Assembly (NCBI RefSeq): GCF_900106035.1
Contig: NZ_FNUC01000004.1
Coordinates: 2,356,001-2,420,000, forward strand
Direction: 5' to 3'
DNA from: Jiangella alba
GTDB taxonomy: Bacteria; Actinomycetota; Actinomycetes; Jiangellales; Jiangellaceae
DNA length: 64,000 nt
Part shown: positions 52,636 through 61,190 of the stretch, in pieces
How the letters are laid out: the number at the start of each line of letters is the position of its first letter
Numbering within the stretch: position 1 is the stretch's first letter
Notes under the pieces: generated by a model
Databases searched by the model: none
Seen by the model: only the letters and a program-made list of their open reading frames with translations
Told to the model about the DNA's origin: nothing
Translations under genes and position numbers: made by a program

Positions 52636-53310
52636 ACCCGCGGCCCGCCGACCTGCTCGCCGTCACCCGGCCGTCCGCCGCGGTCTGGCCTGCCGATCTG
52701 TTCGCTGTGGCCCGGTCGTCCGCCGCGGTCTGGCCTGCCGATCTGTTCGTTGTGGCCCGGTCGTCCGTCGCGGTCTGGCCTGCCGATCTGTTCGTTGTGG
52801 CCCGGTCGTCCGTCGCGGTCTGGCCTGCCGATCTGTTCGTTGTGGCCCGGTCGTCCGTCGCGGTCTGGCCTGCCGATCTGTTCGTTGTGGCCCGGTCGTC
52901 CGTCGCGGTCTGGCCTGCCGATCTGTTCGTTGTGGCCCGGCCGCTCACCGTGGCCTGGCCTGCCGATCTGTTCGTTGTGGCCCGGCCGCTCACCGTGGCC
53001 TGGCCCGCCGATCTGTTCGCTGTGGCCCGGCCGCTCACCGTGGCCTGGCCCGCCGATCTGTTCGCTGTCGCCCGGCCGCTCACCGTGGCCTGGCCCGCCG
53101 ATCTGTTCGCTGTCGCCCGGCCGTCCGCCGCGGCCTGGCCCGCCGATCTGTTCGCTGTCGCCCGGCCGTCCGCCGCGGCCTGGCCCGCCGACCTGCTCGC
53201 TGTCGCCCGGCCGTCCGCCGCGGCCTGGCCCGCCGACCTGCTCGCTGTCGCCCGGCCGCTCACCGCGGCCTGGCCCGCCGACCTGCTCGCCGCCGCCCGC
53301 GCCCGCGCCG
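52636..53310. repeat. Minisatellite: 15 tandem copies of a 45-bp unit
   Basis: Units start at 52636, 52681, 52726 and so on every 45 bp to 53310. The core is CTGCCGATCTGTTCG on the plus strand. Subtypes are grouped: units 3-6 nearly identical, 7-10 changing the last third, 11-15 more GC-rich. That is expected from slippage or unequal crossing-over. All six frames are open because no unit contains a stop. Differences between units are not mainly synonymous in any frame I compared, so coding is unproven. Confidence 0.9.
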
Positions 53311-53672
53311 CGTCTTGCCCACCGCCGCCCCGCTGCCGCTCGCCGCCGATGGCGGGTCGCCCGCCCTCCGTTGCCGGACGCCTGCCGAGCGCTCGCGGCC
53401 GGCGCACGCCGTGACGCACCGACCATCGCGGCCGACGGCCGTCTACCCGCTCGCCGCCGACACCCGCGGTGCTCGCCGCGCTCGCCGTGCCGCCGCGTCC
53501 GCCGTGCCGCCGCCGCGCCGGCGCGCCCGCCGTGGTCTGCGGCATTGTGCCCTTCGCCGTCGGCGGCCCGTCGAGCGTGCGCCGCCGGCACCCGCCGCAC
53601 CCGCATCGCCCACCCTGGTCCGCGGCCTTCTGACCGCTCGCCGCCGGCATCCGCCGCGCCGCGCTGCCCGCT
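53311..53672. other. Low-complexity GC-rich spacer between two minisatellites
   Basis: About 360 bp dominated by GCC/CGC runs, weakly reminiscent of the flanking repeats (scattered CTCGCCG and CCGCCG). I see no gene with a ribosome site, no hairpin stronger than background and no mobile-element signature. Confidence 0.5.
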
Positions 53673-53903
53673 GCGGCCGGGCCCTGCTCGCGCCATCCGC
53701 CCACTGCGGCCGGGCCCTGCTCGCGCCATCCGCCCACCGTGGCCGGGCCCTGCTCGCGCCATCCGCCCACTGCGGCCGGGCCCTGCTCGCGCCATCCGCC
53801 CACCGTGGCCGGGCCCTGCTCGCGCCATCCGCCCACTGCGGCCGGGCCCTGCTCGCGCCATCCGCCCACCGTGGCCGGGCCCTGCTCGCACCATCCGCCC
53901 ACC
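53673..53903. repeat. Minisatellite: 7 tandem copies of a 33-bp unit
   Basis: Units begin at 53673 and recur every 33 bp to 53903. The core GGCCGGGCCCTGCTCGCGCC is followed by ATCCGCCCAC. Units alternate between two forms (ending ACTGCGG or ACCGTGG), so the true duplicated block is probably 66 bp. A degraded partial copy follows at 53904. Confidence 0.9.
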
Positions 53904-53957
53904 GCGGCCCGGCCCGCCGTCGTCGCCTGCCGTTCGCCGTCCGCGGGGTAGGTATGA

Positions 53958-53995
53958 CCCGCCCCTCTAGGGAGGGAGCCCACCCTACGGGCGGG
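53958..53995 (-). terminator. Terminator hairpin for the DinB-fold/sigma operon
   Basis: CCCGCCC-ct-CTAGGG (53958-53972) is complementary to CCCTA-c-GGGCGGG (53983-53995) with a short loop. It lies 24 bp beyond the stop of the minus-strand gene ending at 54019. Confidence 0.65.
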
Positions 53996-54018
53996 CACCG
54001 ACAACGTTCGTCCGCTCG

Positions 54019-54624
54019 CTACCGCCGAGTCCCGGGAGCCACTCCCTGCGCCGTCGCACGGCCGAGGAACGCCAGCAGCCGCACGTCCACCCCGCCGCCG
54101 TCGTGCACGGGCAGCGGCGGCGCGAACCGGGCCGGCCGATCTCCGTCGTCGACCAGTAGGTTCGACACCTCCAGCAGCCGCCGCGCGAACGACGACGGCA
54201 GCGGCCGGTCGGCGCCGCACGCGCGGGCGACGTCCCAGCCGTGGACCGCGATCTCCAGCGCGCCGGTCGCCGCGACCGTCCGAGCGGCCAGCCACCGCTC
54301 GCCGACCGCGACGACGTCCGGCCCGGAACCGGCGGCGCACCGCGCCAGCAGCGTCCTGGCCCGCCACCGAAGCGTGCCGACGGGGTCCGCGTCGCCCCCC
54401 GCTTCATCCGCCGCGCTGGACGGGACGGCGACCCGGCCGGTGTCCGTCGCCTCGAGCAGCGCCAGCAGCGAGTCGTTCAGGTGCCGCAGCAGCGCACCGA
54501 GGTCCCAGCCCGCGCACGGCGTCGGCCGCGACAACAGGTCCGGCCGCACCAGTCCCAGGCTGACCGTCGTGTAGCCGAGCGCCCGTTCGAGCAGTTCCGC
54601 CGCGTCGGCCGGCGGGCCGGTCAC
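54019..54624 (-). CDS. TIGR03086-like metal-binding protein (maleylpyruvate isomerase / DinB fold)
   Basis: A 201-residue four-helix-bundle protein. The RPTPCAGWDLGALLRHLNDS motif and the later GALEIAVHGWDVARACG give the metal-binding His pattern of mycothiol-dependent DinB-like enzymes. The end VRLLAFLGRAT is typical of TIGR03086. These proteins often use mycothiol as thiol cofactor, matching the mca gene in this window. GTG 54624 overlaps the sigma factor stop by 4 nt (GTGA), so the two are co-translated. Exact reaction unknown. Confidence 0.83.
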   Translation of the reverse strand: MTGPPADAAELLERALGYTTVSLGLVRPDLLSRPTPCAGWDLGALLRHLNDSLLALLEATDTGRVAVPSSAADEAGGDADPVGTLRWRARTLLARCAAGSGPDVVAVGERWLAARTVAATGALEIAVHGWDVARACGADRPLPSSFARRLLEVSNLLVDDGDRPARFAPPLPVHDGGGVDVRLLAFLGRATAQGVAPGTRR

Positions 54625-55613
54625 GGCAGCACGTCCGGCAGCCCGAATCGCGGGAACAGGCTCACGTCGAAGAACTGCGCGATGTGGGTGAGGCCGGTCG
54701 GGCCGGCCGACACGACCTGCACCGCGAACGGCCGGTAGACGCCGTCGTCGCCGCGCAGGTACTGCGCCAGAGCCGGCTGCCCGTTCGCGGACGTGCGGAC
54801 GATGCGGAGGTCGCCGGCGCGCTTCATCGGGCACTGGACCCGGATCAGCTCGCCGATGTCGGACGGGCCGACGAACCAGGCGGCGAACGGCGGCATCTCC
54901 CAGACGGCGTCGGCGGTGAGCAGCCGCACGAGCGCGTCGATGTCGTAGGACTCGAACGCGGCGACGTACTGATCGAGCAGCTCCTCGCGCTCAGGCGGCA
55001 GCGGTTCGATGGCGTCGTCCTCGGACGGCGCGACCTTGTCGAGCTGGGCGTGCGCGCGCTGCAGCATGCTGTTGACGGCGGCGGTCGAGGTGCCGATCAG
55101 GTCGGCGACCTCCGCGGCCTTCCAGCGCAGCACGTCACGCAGCACCAGGACGGCGCGCTGCCGCGGCGGCAGGTGCTGCAGCGCCGCGACCAGCGCCAAT
55201 CGGACGCTCTCGCGGGACGTGACGACGGACGCGGGGTCGGCGCCGTCGCTGCCGACCCCGACCGCGACGTCGGGCAGCGGCTCCAGCCACGGCACCTCGG
55301 ATCGTTCGGCGAGGTCGCCGCTCGGCTCGGTGCTCGGCCCGCCCAGTCCCGTCGGCATGGGCCGGCGACCGCGGCTCTCCAGCGCGGTGAGGCAGGCGTT
55401 CGTCGCGATGCGGTAGAGCCACGTGCGCAGTGACGAGCGGTCCTCGAAGCGGTCGTAGGCGCGCCAGGCGCGCAGATACGTCTCCTGCACGAGGTCCTCG
55501 GCGTCGTGGACGGAGCCGAGCATGCGGTAGCAGTGCGCGAGCAACTCGCGCCGGTACGGCTGGGCCAACTGCTGGAAGTCGCCCGCAGTCTCGCCGGTGG
55601 TCGTGGTGTGCAC
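54621..55613 (-). CDS. ECF sigma factor with C-terminal SnoaL-like domain (SigG-type)
   Basis: A 330-residue sigma factor. Region 2 covers residues about 12-80 (FQQLAQPYRRELLAHCYRML, HDAEDLVQETYLRAWRAYDR) and region 4 about 145-200 (LPPRQRAVLVLRDVLRWKAA, EVADLIGTSTAAVNSMLQRA). The last ~110 residues (LLDQYVAAFESYDIDALVRL, DAVWEMPPFAAWFVGPSDIG) form a SnoaL-like domain replacing a separate anti-sigma factor. GTG 55613 is set by GGGAGG 6 bp upstream. It overlaps the DinB-fold gene, and a VOC gene lies 92 bp upstream, suggesting a small detoxification or thiol-stress regulon. Confidence 0.92.
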   Translation of the reverse strand: MHTTTTGETAGDFQQLAQPYRRELLAHCYRMLGSVHDAEDLVQETYLRAWRAYDRFEDRSSLRTWLYRIATNACLTALESRGRRPMPTGLGGPSTEPSGDLAERSEVPWLEPLPDVAVGVGSDGADPASVVTSRESVRLALVAALQHLPPRQRAVLVLRDVLRWKAAEVADLIGTSTAAVNSMLQRAHAQLDKVAPSEDDAIEPLPPEREELLDQYVAAFESYDIDALVRLLTADAVWEMPPFAAWFVGPSDIGELIRVQCPMKRAGDLRIVRTSANGQPALAQYLRGDDGVYRPFAVQVVSAGPTGLTHIAQFFDVSLFPRFGLPDVLP

Positions 55614-55705
55614 CGTCGCCTCCCTCGTCCTCCGCCGACGATACGCCGCCGAATGGTCTGCTCGGCGACCGTCGGCAATGGACGGGAGGGCGGTGAGCGC
55701 GGTGG

Positions 55706-56110
55706 TCATGCCTGGTCCGGTGCGTGGTCCGCGGCCAGCTGGGCCTGGTGCTCGGGGCTGATCTGGATGAGCTGGACGTAGTTGCCGTCCGGGTCGATCG
55801 CCGTGGCGAAGAGGCTGCCGTCGCGGTCCTCCAACGGGGCCAGCCAGCTGACGCCCATGTCGTCCAGCCGGGCGACGACGGAGCGCGCGTCGTCGACGTC
55901 GAAGTTGAGGATCATCCGGCCGGGCTCGGGGTTCGCCGCCCCGACGTCGTCGCGCTGGTCGATCATCAGGTGGAAGGCGCCGTAGCGCAGCATCCGGTAG
56001 TCGCCAACGCGCGCGTCGTCGGACGGCGTGAGCGCGGCGGCGTACCAGGCGCCGAGGCGGTCCGGGTCGGTGCTGGACAGCAGGATGCTCGCGAGGCTGG
56101 CGGTGCTCAT
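55706..56110 (-). CDS. VOC family protein
   Basis: A 134-residue single glyoxalase-like domain. The first half holds SILLSSTDPDRLGAWYAAAL and the second VARLDDMGVSWLAPLEDRDG with FATAIDPDGNYVQLIQIS, the usual metal-ligand strand. ATG 56110 has GGGAGA upstream. It is the first gene of the minus-strand set VOC-ECF sigma-DinB-fold protein and divergent from the NmrA-type gene. Substrate unknown. Confidence 0.9.
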   Translation of the reverse strand: MSTASLASILLSSTDPDRLGAWYAAALTPSDDARVGDYRMLRYGAFHLMIDQRDDVGAANPEPGRMILNFDVDDARSVVARLDDMGVSWLAPLEDRDGSLFATAIDPDGNYVQLIQISPEHQAQLAADHAPDQA

Positions 56111-56202
56111 CGGGTCTCCCTCTGGTGGCTGTACTCGGGTAGACCGGTGGGCGCGCGGAAAGTCATCGCTGCCGGACGTTGTCAGTGGCCCCTGGTTCAC
56201 TG

Positions 56203-57027
56203 ATGATCATGAACGAGCAAGCCATCCTGGTCCTGGGCAGCACCGGCACCGTCGGCCGCCGGTTGTCCGACCGGCTGCGCGACGCGGGTGCGCCCGTGCG
56301 TGCGGCCTCCCGCCACGGCGACGTCCGGTTCGACTGGTCCGCGCCGCCGACGTGGGAACCCGCGCTCGCCGGCGCCGACCGGTTGTTCCTCATGGCGCCC
56401 GACGGCGTGCCGGTCGATCCCGCGTTCGTCGCCCTGGCGGTCGAGTCCGGCGTGCGCCGCGTGGTGCTGCTGTCCAGCCGCGGCATCGACGTCATGGGCG
56501 ACGACCGGCTGCTCGCCGCCGAGTCCGTGGTGCGTGGGTCGGGTGCGGAGTGGACCATCCTGCGGGCCGACTGGTTCGACCAGAACTTCGACGAGGGCTT
56601 CTTCCGGCCCGCCGTCGTCGCCGGTGAGCTGGCGTTGCCCCTGGGCGACCTCCGCCAGGCCTTCGTCGACGCCGGCGACATCGCCGCCGTGGCCGCTGTC
56701 GCCCTCACCTCGTCCGGCCACGGCGGCGTTCGTTACGACGTCACCGGCCCGCGGGCGCTGTCGTTCGGCGCGGCGGCCGAGATCATCGCCCGCGCGTCCG
56801 GGCGTCCGCTGCGTTACCTCGGTTCAGAGGACGACTACCTCGCCCAGCAGTCCCGCCTCGGCGTGCCCCGCGACGCGGCCGCCGCCGCTGCCTCGGCGTT
56901 CGCCGCCCTCCGTTCCTCCGGCCACAGCGAGCCGTCCGAGGTCGTGCTCCGGCTCACCGGACGGCCACCGCTGTCCTTCGAGACCTACGCCGCCGGTGCC
57001 GCGGCCGCCGGGGCGTGGGCCGAGTGA
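56203..57027 (+). CDS. NmrA-like NAD(P)-binding protein (atypical SDR)
   Basis: A 274-residue Rossmann-fold protein. The dinucleotide loop LVLGSTGTVGRRLSDRLRDA is intact; the middle has RVVLLSSRGIDVMG and the NmrA-typical WTILRADWFDQNFDEGF. There is no Tyr-x-x-x-Lys, as usual for NmrA/HSCARG-type proteins, which may be redox sensors or quinone reductases. ATG 56203 is taken; ATG 56209 is equally possible and neither has a clear ribosome site. It is divergent from the VOC/ECF sigma operon with a 92-bp shared promoter region. Confidence 0.9.
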   Translation: MIMNEQAILVLGSTGTVGRRLSDRLRDAGAPVRAASRHGDVRFDWSAPPTWEPALAGADRLFLMAPDGVPVDPAFVALAVESGVRRVVLLSSRGIDVMGDDRLLAAESVVRGSGAEWTILRADWFDQNFDEGFFRPAVVAGELALPLGDLRQAFVDAGDIAAVAAVALTSSGHGGVRYDVTGPRALSFGAAAEIIARASGRPLRYLGSEDDYLAQQSRLGVPRDAAAAAASAFAALRSSGHSEPSEVVLRLTGRPPLSFETYAAGAAAAGAWAE

Positions 57028-57538
57028 TGGCGGCCGCGATGGTCAGGCGCGCCCGGGGTCGAGGCCCGGGGCACCGAGGGCTGGGGACGGGCTGGTCGTG
57101 GCGGGCCGGCGGCATCCTGGGCGTCCGGGGCGTCCGGGGCGTGCGGAGAAGGGAGGACTGACTGGAGAGCTCGAGTGAAGTAACTGGTGCTACGGTGCGC
57201 GCCGATCGGTGCGCACTGGACATGCTCCGCGCTTGGCGGTGACACGGCACATCTCCTGGTCCGGCGGACGACGCTCGTGCGTCTGCCCGCTGGACCGGCG
57301 TCCCGTCCCGGTCGGCGGCTGGTTGATGGGCCCGTGTGGGTGGCCCGGCGGACGGCCACCCCGACTGGCCCGTGCTGGGTCGGGCCGCCGTGGTACCGAG
57401 CTCAGTTGGCGACCGCTTCTGGGTCGGCGTTGTCTGAGTCGAGCCGCCTGGCGCGTGAGGTCACGGCGTGCGAGCGCCGCCGGGCGGCACCTACAGCCCG
57501 CGGCCCGAAGTGCGAGCCCCCTGACACCCGGTCCGAGA
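57028..57538. other. Gene-free region before the 73-bp repeats
   Basis: About 510 bp without a convincing gene: open frames lack ribosome sites and show no domain. A small dyad GTGCGC...GCGCAC lies near 57198-57220. Nothing else stands out. Confidence 0.5.
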
Positions 57539-57757
57539 CCGGGTCCGGGACCGGGGTCGGCGGCTTCGGCGGGATCCGGGGCGGCGCTCGGCGGGACCGG
57601 CGAACCAGGGCGATACCCCGGGACCGGGACCGGCGGCTCCGGCGGGATCCGGGACGGCACTCGGCGGGACCGGGGAACCAGGGCGATACCCCGGGACCGG
57701 GACCGGCGGCTCCGGCGGGATCCGGGACGGCGCCCGGCGGGACCGGGGAACCAGGGC
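57539..57757. repeat. Three tandem copies of a 73-bp unit
   Basis: GATACC-containing units recur exactly every 73 bp: one more diverged copy from about 57539, then copies from 57612 and 57685, with a fragment from 57758. The second and third are almost identical. Core segments are GGCGGGATCCGGGACGGC and GGGACCGGGGAACCAGGGC. 73 is not a multiple of three, so the unit is unlikely to encode a repeat protein. It lies between the NmrA-type gene and the 3' end of the peptide-uptake operon. Confidence 0.85.
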
Positions 57758-57859
57758 GGTGCCCGGCGGGACCGGGCCGGTACCCGGGGTGCGGTTGGTG
57801 CAGGCGGCCGTCAGACCGCCCGCACCGCGGCTGCGCGAGACCCTGGGCCGAAGCCCGGC

Positions 57860-58846
57860 TCAGCGCAGCCGCGGGTCCAGGGCGTCGCGGATGAGGTCGC
57901 CGAGGACGATGAAGCTGAGCACCGTCAGGCTGAGGAACAGCGACGGGAAGATCAGCAGGTGCGGGGCGGCCGCGAAGTCCGTCGACGCGTTGGAGAGTTG
58001 CAGGCCCCAGGAGATCGCGGGCGCCTGCAGGCCGACGCCGAGGAAGGTGAGGGTGGACTCGACGACGATGACCGTGCCGATGTCGAGGGTCACCATGACC
58101 ATGATCGGCGTGATCGCGTTGGGCAGCACATGCCGTCGCAGCAGCCACAGTTTGCTGCCGCCGAGGCCGACCGATGCGCGCACGTAGTCCATGTCGCGGA
58201 CCTGGATGACGCTCGACCGCATCACCCGGGTCATCGAGGGCCAGCGGAAGAGGGCGAGGACGAGGGCGACGGTCCAGATGCTGCGCGCCTCGAACGCCGT
58301 CAGCACGACCAGCGCGCCGAGCAGGAACGGGAACCCGAAGAACACGTCGGCGAACCGCGACACGACGGCGTCGACCACCCGGCCGAAGAAGCCGGCCAGG
58401 CTGCCCAGCACCAACGCGAGCGCCAACGTCAGCGCCGTCACCAGCACGCCGACGCTGATCGAGGCGCGGGCGCCGTAGACGACGTTCGCGTACACGTCGC
58501 AGCCCTGCTTGTCGAAGCCGAACGGATGCCCCGACGCCGGTCCCTCGATGCTGCGCGACAGGTCGCACACCCGGGGGTCGCCGTTGCCGAACCAGCCGGC
58601 GAACAGCTGCGGCGCGATCGCCACCACGATCAGCAGGATCACCAGCAGCGACGCGACGACGAACAGCGGGCGGCGGCGCAGCTCCCGCCAGGCGTCGCCG
58701 ACGAGCGTCGACGACTTCCCGGCCGCGTCGGAGCCGGCGCCCGAGCCCGAACCCGGCACCCCCGAAGCCCCCGCAGCCCCGGAGGACGCCGGCGAGCCGG
58801 CGGCCCCCGGATCGCTGGTCGTGATGGCGGACGTGGGATCACTCAT
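57860..58846 (-). CDS. dppC: Oligopeptide/dipeptide ABC transporter permease (DppC type)
   Basis: A 328-residue permease. A ~45-residue Ser/Gly/Ala-rich cytoplasmic N-terminus precedes the first helix (LFVVASLLVILLIVVAIAPQ); five more follow (ISVGVLVTALTLALALVLGS, and so on). The coupling motif YVRASVGLGGSKLWLLRRHV, LPN is the EAA loop. It overlaps the DppB-type gene by 8 nt. It forms the membrane channel with that protein for peptide or nickel-type import. No ATP-binding component is encoded downstream within the window. Confidence 0.92.
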   Translation of the reverse strand: MSDPTSAITTSDPGAAGSPASSGAAGASGVPGSGSGAGSDAAGKSSTLVGDAWRELRRRPLFVVASLLVILLIVVAIAPQLFAGWFGNGDPRVCDLSRSIEGPASGHPFGFDKQGCDVYANVVYGARASISVGVLVTALTLALALVLGSLAGFFGRVVDAVVSRFADVFFGFPFLLGALVVLTAFEARSIWTVALVLALFRWPSMTRVMRSSVIQVRDMDYVRASVGLGGSKLWLLRRHVLPNAITPIMVMVTLDIGTVIVVESTLTFLGVGLQAPAISWGLQLSNASTDFAAAPHLLIFPSLFLSLTVLSFIVLGDLIRDALDPRLR

Positions 58847-59765
58847 GACGGATCCTCGGGTCGAGCACGCCGTAGAGCAGGTCCACGACGAGGTTGGCCA
58901 GGAGGAAGATCACGACGAGGACGGTGGCGACGCCGACGACGACGGGCCCCTGCTGCGACGCGATGGACGTGAACAGCAGCTGGCCGACGCCGGGCAGGTT
59001 GAAGACGCCCTCGATGATGACGGTGCCGCCGAGCAGGTAGCCGAGGTCGATGCCCAGGAACGTCACGGCCGGGATCAGCGAGTTCCGCAGCACGTGCCGG
59101 TACACCACCCGCCGCCGGCTCAGCCCCTTCGCCGTCGCCGTCTTGACGTAGTCGGCGCGCAGGTTCTCCAGCATGCTGGCTCGCACCAGCCGCGCCACCG
59201 ACGCCAGACCGAAGATCGCGAGGATCAGCGACGGCAGCAGGTAGCTCACCGGCCACCCCTCGTCGACGCCGGAGACGGGGACGATGCCGAGCTTGACGCC
59301 GAACACGATCTGCGCGGTGTACGCGAGCACGAACACCGGGATCGAGATCACGCCGACGGTGAAGAACAGCACCGTGTGGTCCAGCCAGGTGCCCTTGCGC
59401 AGCGCCGTCAGCACGCCCAGCCCGATGCCCACGACGACCTGGATCACCCACGCCGTCAGCGCGAGCCGGATCGTCACCGGCCAGCGCTGCCCCATGAGGT
59501 CTGCCACCGGGCGGCCGTTGAAGTCGGTGCCGAGGTCGCCGGTGAACAGGTTGCCGAGGTACTTCACGTACTGCAGCAGCACCGGGTCGTTCAGGTTGAA
59601 CTGCTCCCGCATCGCGTTGACGACGCTCTCCGGCAGCTGGCGGTCGCCGCCCAGGGCGCGGATCGGGTCGCCCGGCAGCGCGTAGACGGCCAGGTAGATG
59701 AGCAGCGTCACGCCGAAGAACACCAGCACCAGCTGCAGCAGGCGCGAGACGACGTACTTGCTCAT
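58839..59765 (-). CDS. dppB: Oligopeptide/dipeptide ABC transporter permease (DppB type)
   Basis: A 308-residue permease with six helices, the first being LLQLVLVFFGVTLLIYLAVY followed by the DppB signature LPGDPIRALGG. The EAA loop is YVKTATAKGLSRRRVVYRHV, LRN. The family end VDLLYGVLDPRIRHE is present. ATG 59765 lies 11 bp after the peptidase stop; a GAGG is nearby upstream. Partner of the overlapping DppC. Confidence 0.93.
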   Translation of the reverse strand: MSKYVVSRLLQLVLVFFGVTLLIYLAVYALPGDPIRALGGDRQLPESVVNAMREQFNLNDPVLLQYVKYLGNLFTGDLGTDFNGRPVADLMGQRWPVTIRLALTAWVIQVVVGIGLGVLTALRKGTWLDHTVLFFTVGVISIPVFVLAYTAQIVFGVKLGIVPVSGVDEGWPVSYLLPSLILAIFGLASVARLVRASMLENLRADYVKTATAKGLSRRRVVYRHVLRNSLIPAVTFLGIDLGYLLGGTVIIEGVFNLPGVGQLLFTSIASQQGPVVVGVATVLVVIFLLANLVVDLLYGVLDPRIRHE

Positions 59766-59776
59766 ACCGGGCGACC

Positions 59777-61147
59777 TCAGCCCTGCCGTGCGGCGTGGGC
59801 GGCGGTGACGAGGATGGCGGCGTACTGCACGGCCGCAAGCTTGCCGTACGGGATGGCCTCCGCGGGGGTCACTTCGGCGGCTTCGGCGGCCCAGGTCTCG
59901 TAGAGCGCGTCCATCGCGGCCCGCTGCTCGCGCAGCACCGGCGTGCCGTTGCCGATGGCCAGCTCGCCGTCGAGCGCCCGCAGCAGCGTCCCGCCCCAGC
60001 GCAGCCGGAACATGTGCACGACGTCGAGGCAGCCGAACTGCTCGGACACCGACGCCGGCCGCTGCGAGGACGGGTCGGCGGCACGGTGCTCGCTCTGCTT
60101 GGCCGCCTTGGCCAGTATCGGCACGAACGCCTCGGACGAGCGCAGGAACGGCGAGCGCGCGGTGAGGTCGGGCCGGGCCGCGGTGAGGAGGCGGTCCAGC
60201 CGGGCGTGCGTCTCGCGCAGCCCTTCGGCCTGCTCACGGAGGACGTCGGCGTAGCTGCGGGTGAGCAGGGTGTCGTCGTTGGCGTCGGGATGGATCCAGT
60301 ACGGCATCTCCGTGACCAGCGTCAGCGTGCCGTACTTCGCGGCGTACGCCGCGCTGGACCCGCCCGCCTGCCGGTCCGTCGGGTCGAGCCCGGCGGCCTC
60401 GGTGAAGTCGTACTGGTCCTCGCTGCGGATCATCCCGAAGATCGCCGGCGCGTACCGGTCGACGTACGGGGCCTCCGGCTCGCCGGTGTCCAGCGGCAGG
60501 TCGACGTCGGCGGCGATCTGGTGCAGCAGCGGGTAGAGCTCGGGCTCCGGGCGGGACAGGTAGTAGTAGACGCCGCCGTACTCGCCGTTGTGCAGCGAGC
60601 ACATGAAGGCCGGCTCGGTGTCGTCGATCAGCCGCATCAGCGCGACCGTCTCGGGCATCATCCGGTCGAAGTACGCCTTCTTGTAGGCGAACGGGAACGT
60701 CCACTCGACCTGCTCGTCCGGGGCCGGACGGTAGAACCGGCGGCCGTACGCGGGCCGGTTCAGGGGGCCGCGGAACCAGCCCTCGTTGAGCCGCATGCCG
60801 TCGGGGTCGATGCACGGCACGATGTGCCAGGTGTAGTCCAGGCGGTCCAGCAGTTCGCGGTCGGCCGTCAGCCGCTCGATCAGGTGCAGGGCGGTGATGT
60901 TGCCGATCGGCTCGTTCGGGTGCACGCCGCCGAAGACGACGGCGTGCCGGTCCGCGGAGCCGATCGTGATGGCCTCGATCGGCTCGCCGAGCCGCGACGT
61001 GCCCACCCGGCGGATCCGGGTCACGTCCGGGTGCGCCGCGTGCGTGCGCTCCAGCGCCGCGGCCAGCTCGTCGACCGTGGGGAACGCGTCGGCCTCCGGC
61101 TGTACCCGTAGTGCCTCGTCGACCAGGTGGGACGTCGGGATCGTCAC
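59777..61147 (-). CDS. M14 family zinc carboxypeptidase
   Basis: A 456-residue metallopeptidase of the carboxypeptidase A/H fold without a signal peptide. Zinc ligands are His76 and Glu79 (GGVHPNEPIG) and the later His in CSLHNGEYGGV; the catalytic Glu is probably in TLVTEMPYW. The substrate Asn-Arg-like region lies at WHIVPCIDPDGMRLNEGW. Being cytoplasmic and inside a peptide-uptake operon, it probably trims imported peptides or a specific conjugate. GTG 61147 has AAGGG upstream. It lies 43 bp after the binding-protein gene. Confidence 0.88.
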   Translation of the reverse strand: MTIPTSHLVDEALRVQPEADAFPTVDELAAALERTHAAHPDVTRIRRVGTSRLGEPIEAITIGSADRHAVVFGGVHPNEPIGNITALHLIERLTADRELLDRLDYTWHIVPCIDPDGMRLNEGWFRGPLNRPAYGRRFYRPAPDEQVEWTFPFAYKKAYFDRMMPETVALMRLIDDTEPAFMCSLHNGEYGGVYYYLSRPEPELYPLLHQIAADVDLPLDTGEPEAPYVDRYAPAIFGMIRSEDQYDFTEAAGLDPTDRQAGGSSAAYAAKYGTLTLVTEMPYWIHPDANDDTLLTRSYADVLREQAEGLRETHARLDRLLTAARPDLTARSPFLRSSEAFVPILAKAAKQSEHRAADPSSQRPASVSEQFGCLDVVHMFRLRWGGTLLRALDGELAIGNGTPVLREQRAAMDALYETWAAEAAEVTPAEAIPYGKLAAVQYAAILVTAAHAARQG

Positions 61148-61190
61148 TCTCTGCCCTTCTCTGCGCGTGCTGACCTTGGCGCGGCCGCCG

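Noticed and set aside
52636-53903. CRISPR array
   Set aside because: Units are directly contiguous with no unique spacers and no cas genes are present.
51683-54367. Giant Gly/Arg-rich repeat protein on the minus strand across both minisatellites
   Set aside because: No ribosome site or credible start. The frame would run antisense through the prenyltransferase gene and through a terminator hairpin, and unit differences show no coding constraint.
57209-57859. Coding frames across the 73-bp repeats
   Set aside because: Frames change register with each 73-bp unit, lack ribosome sites and have no recognisable domain.
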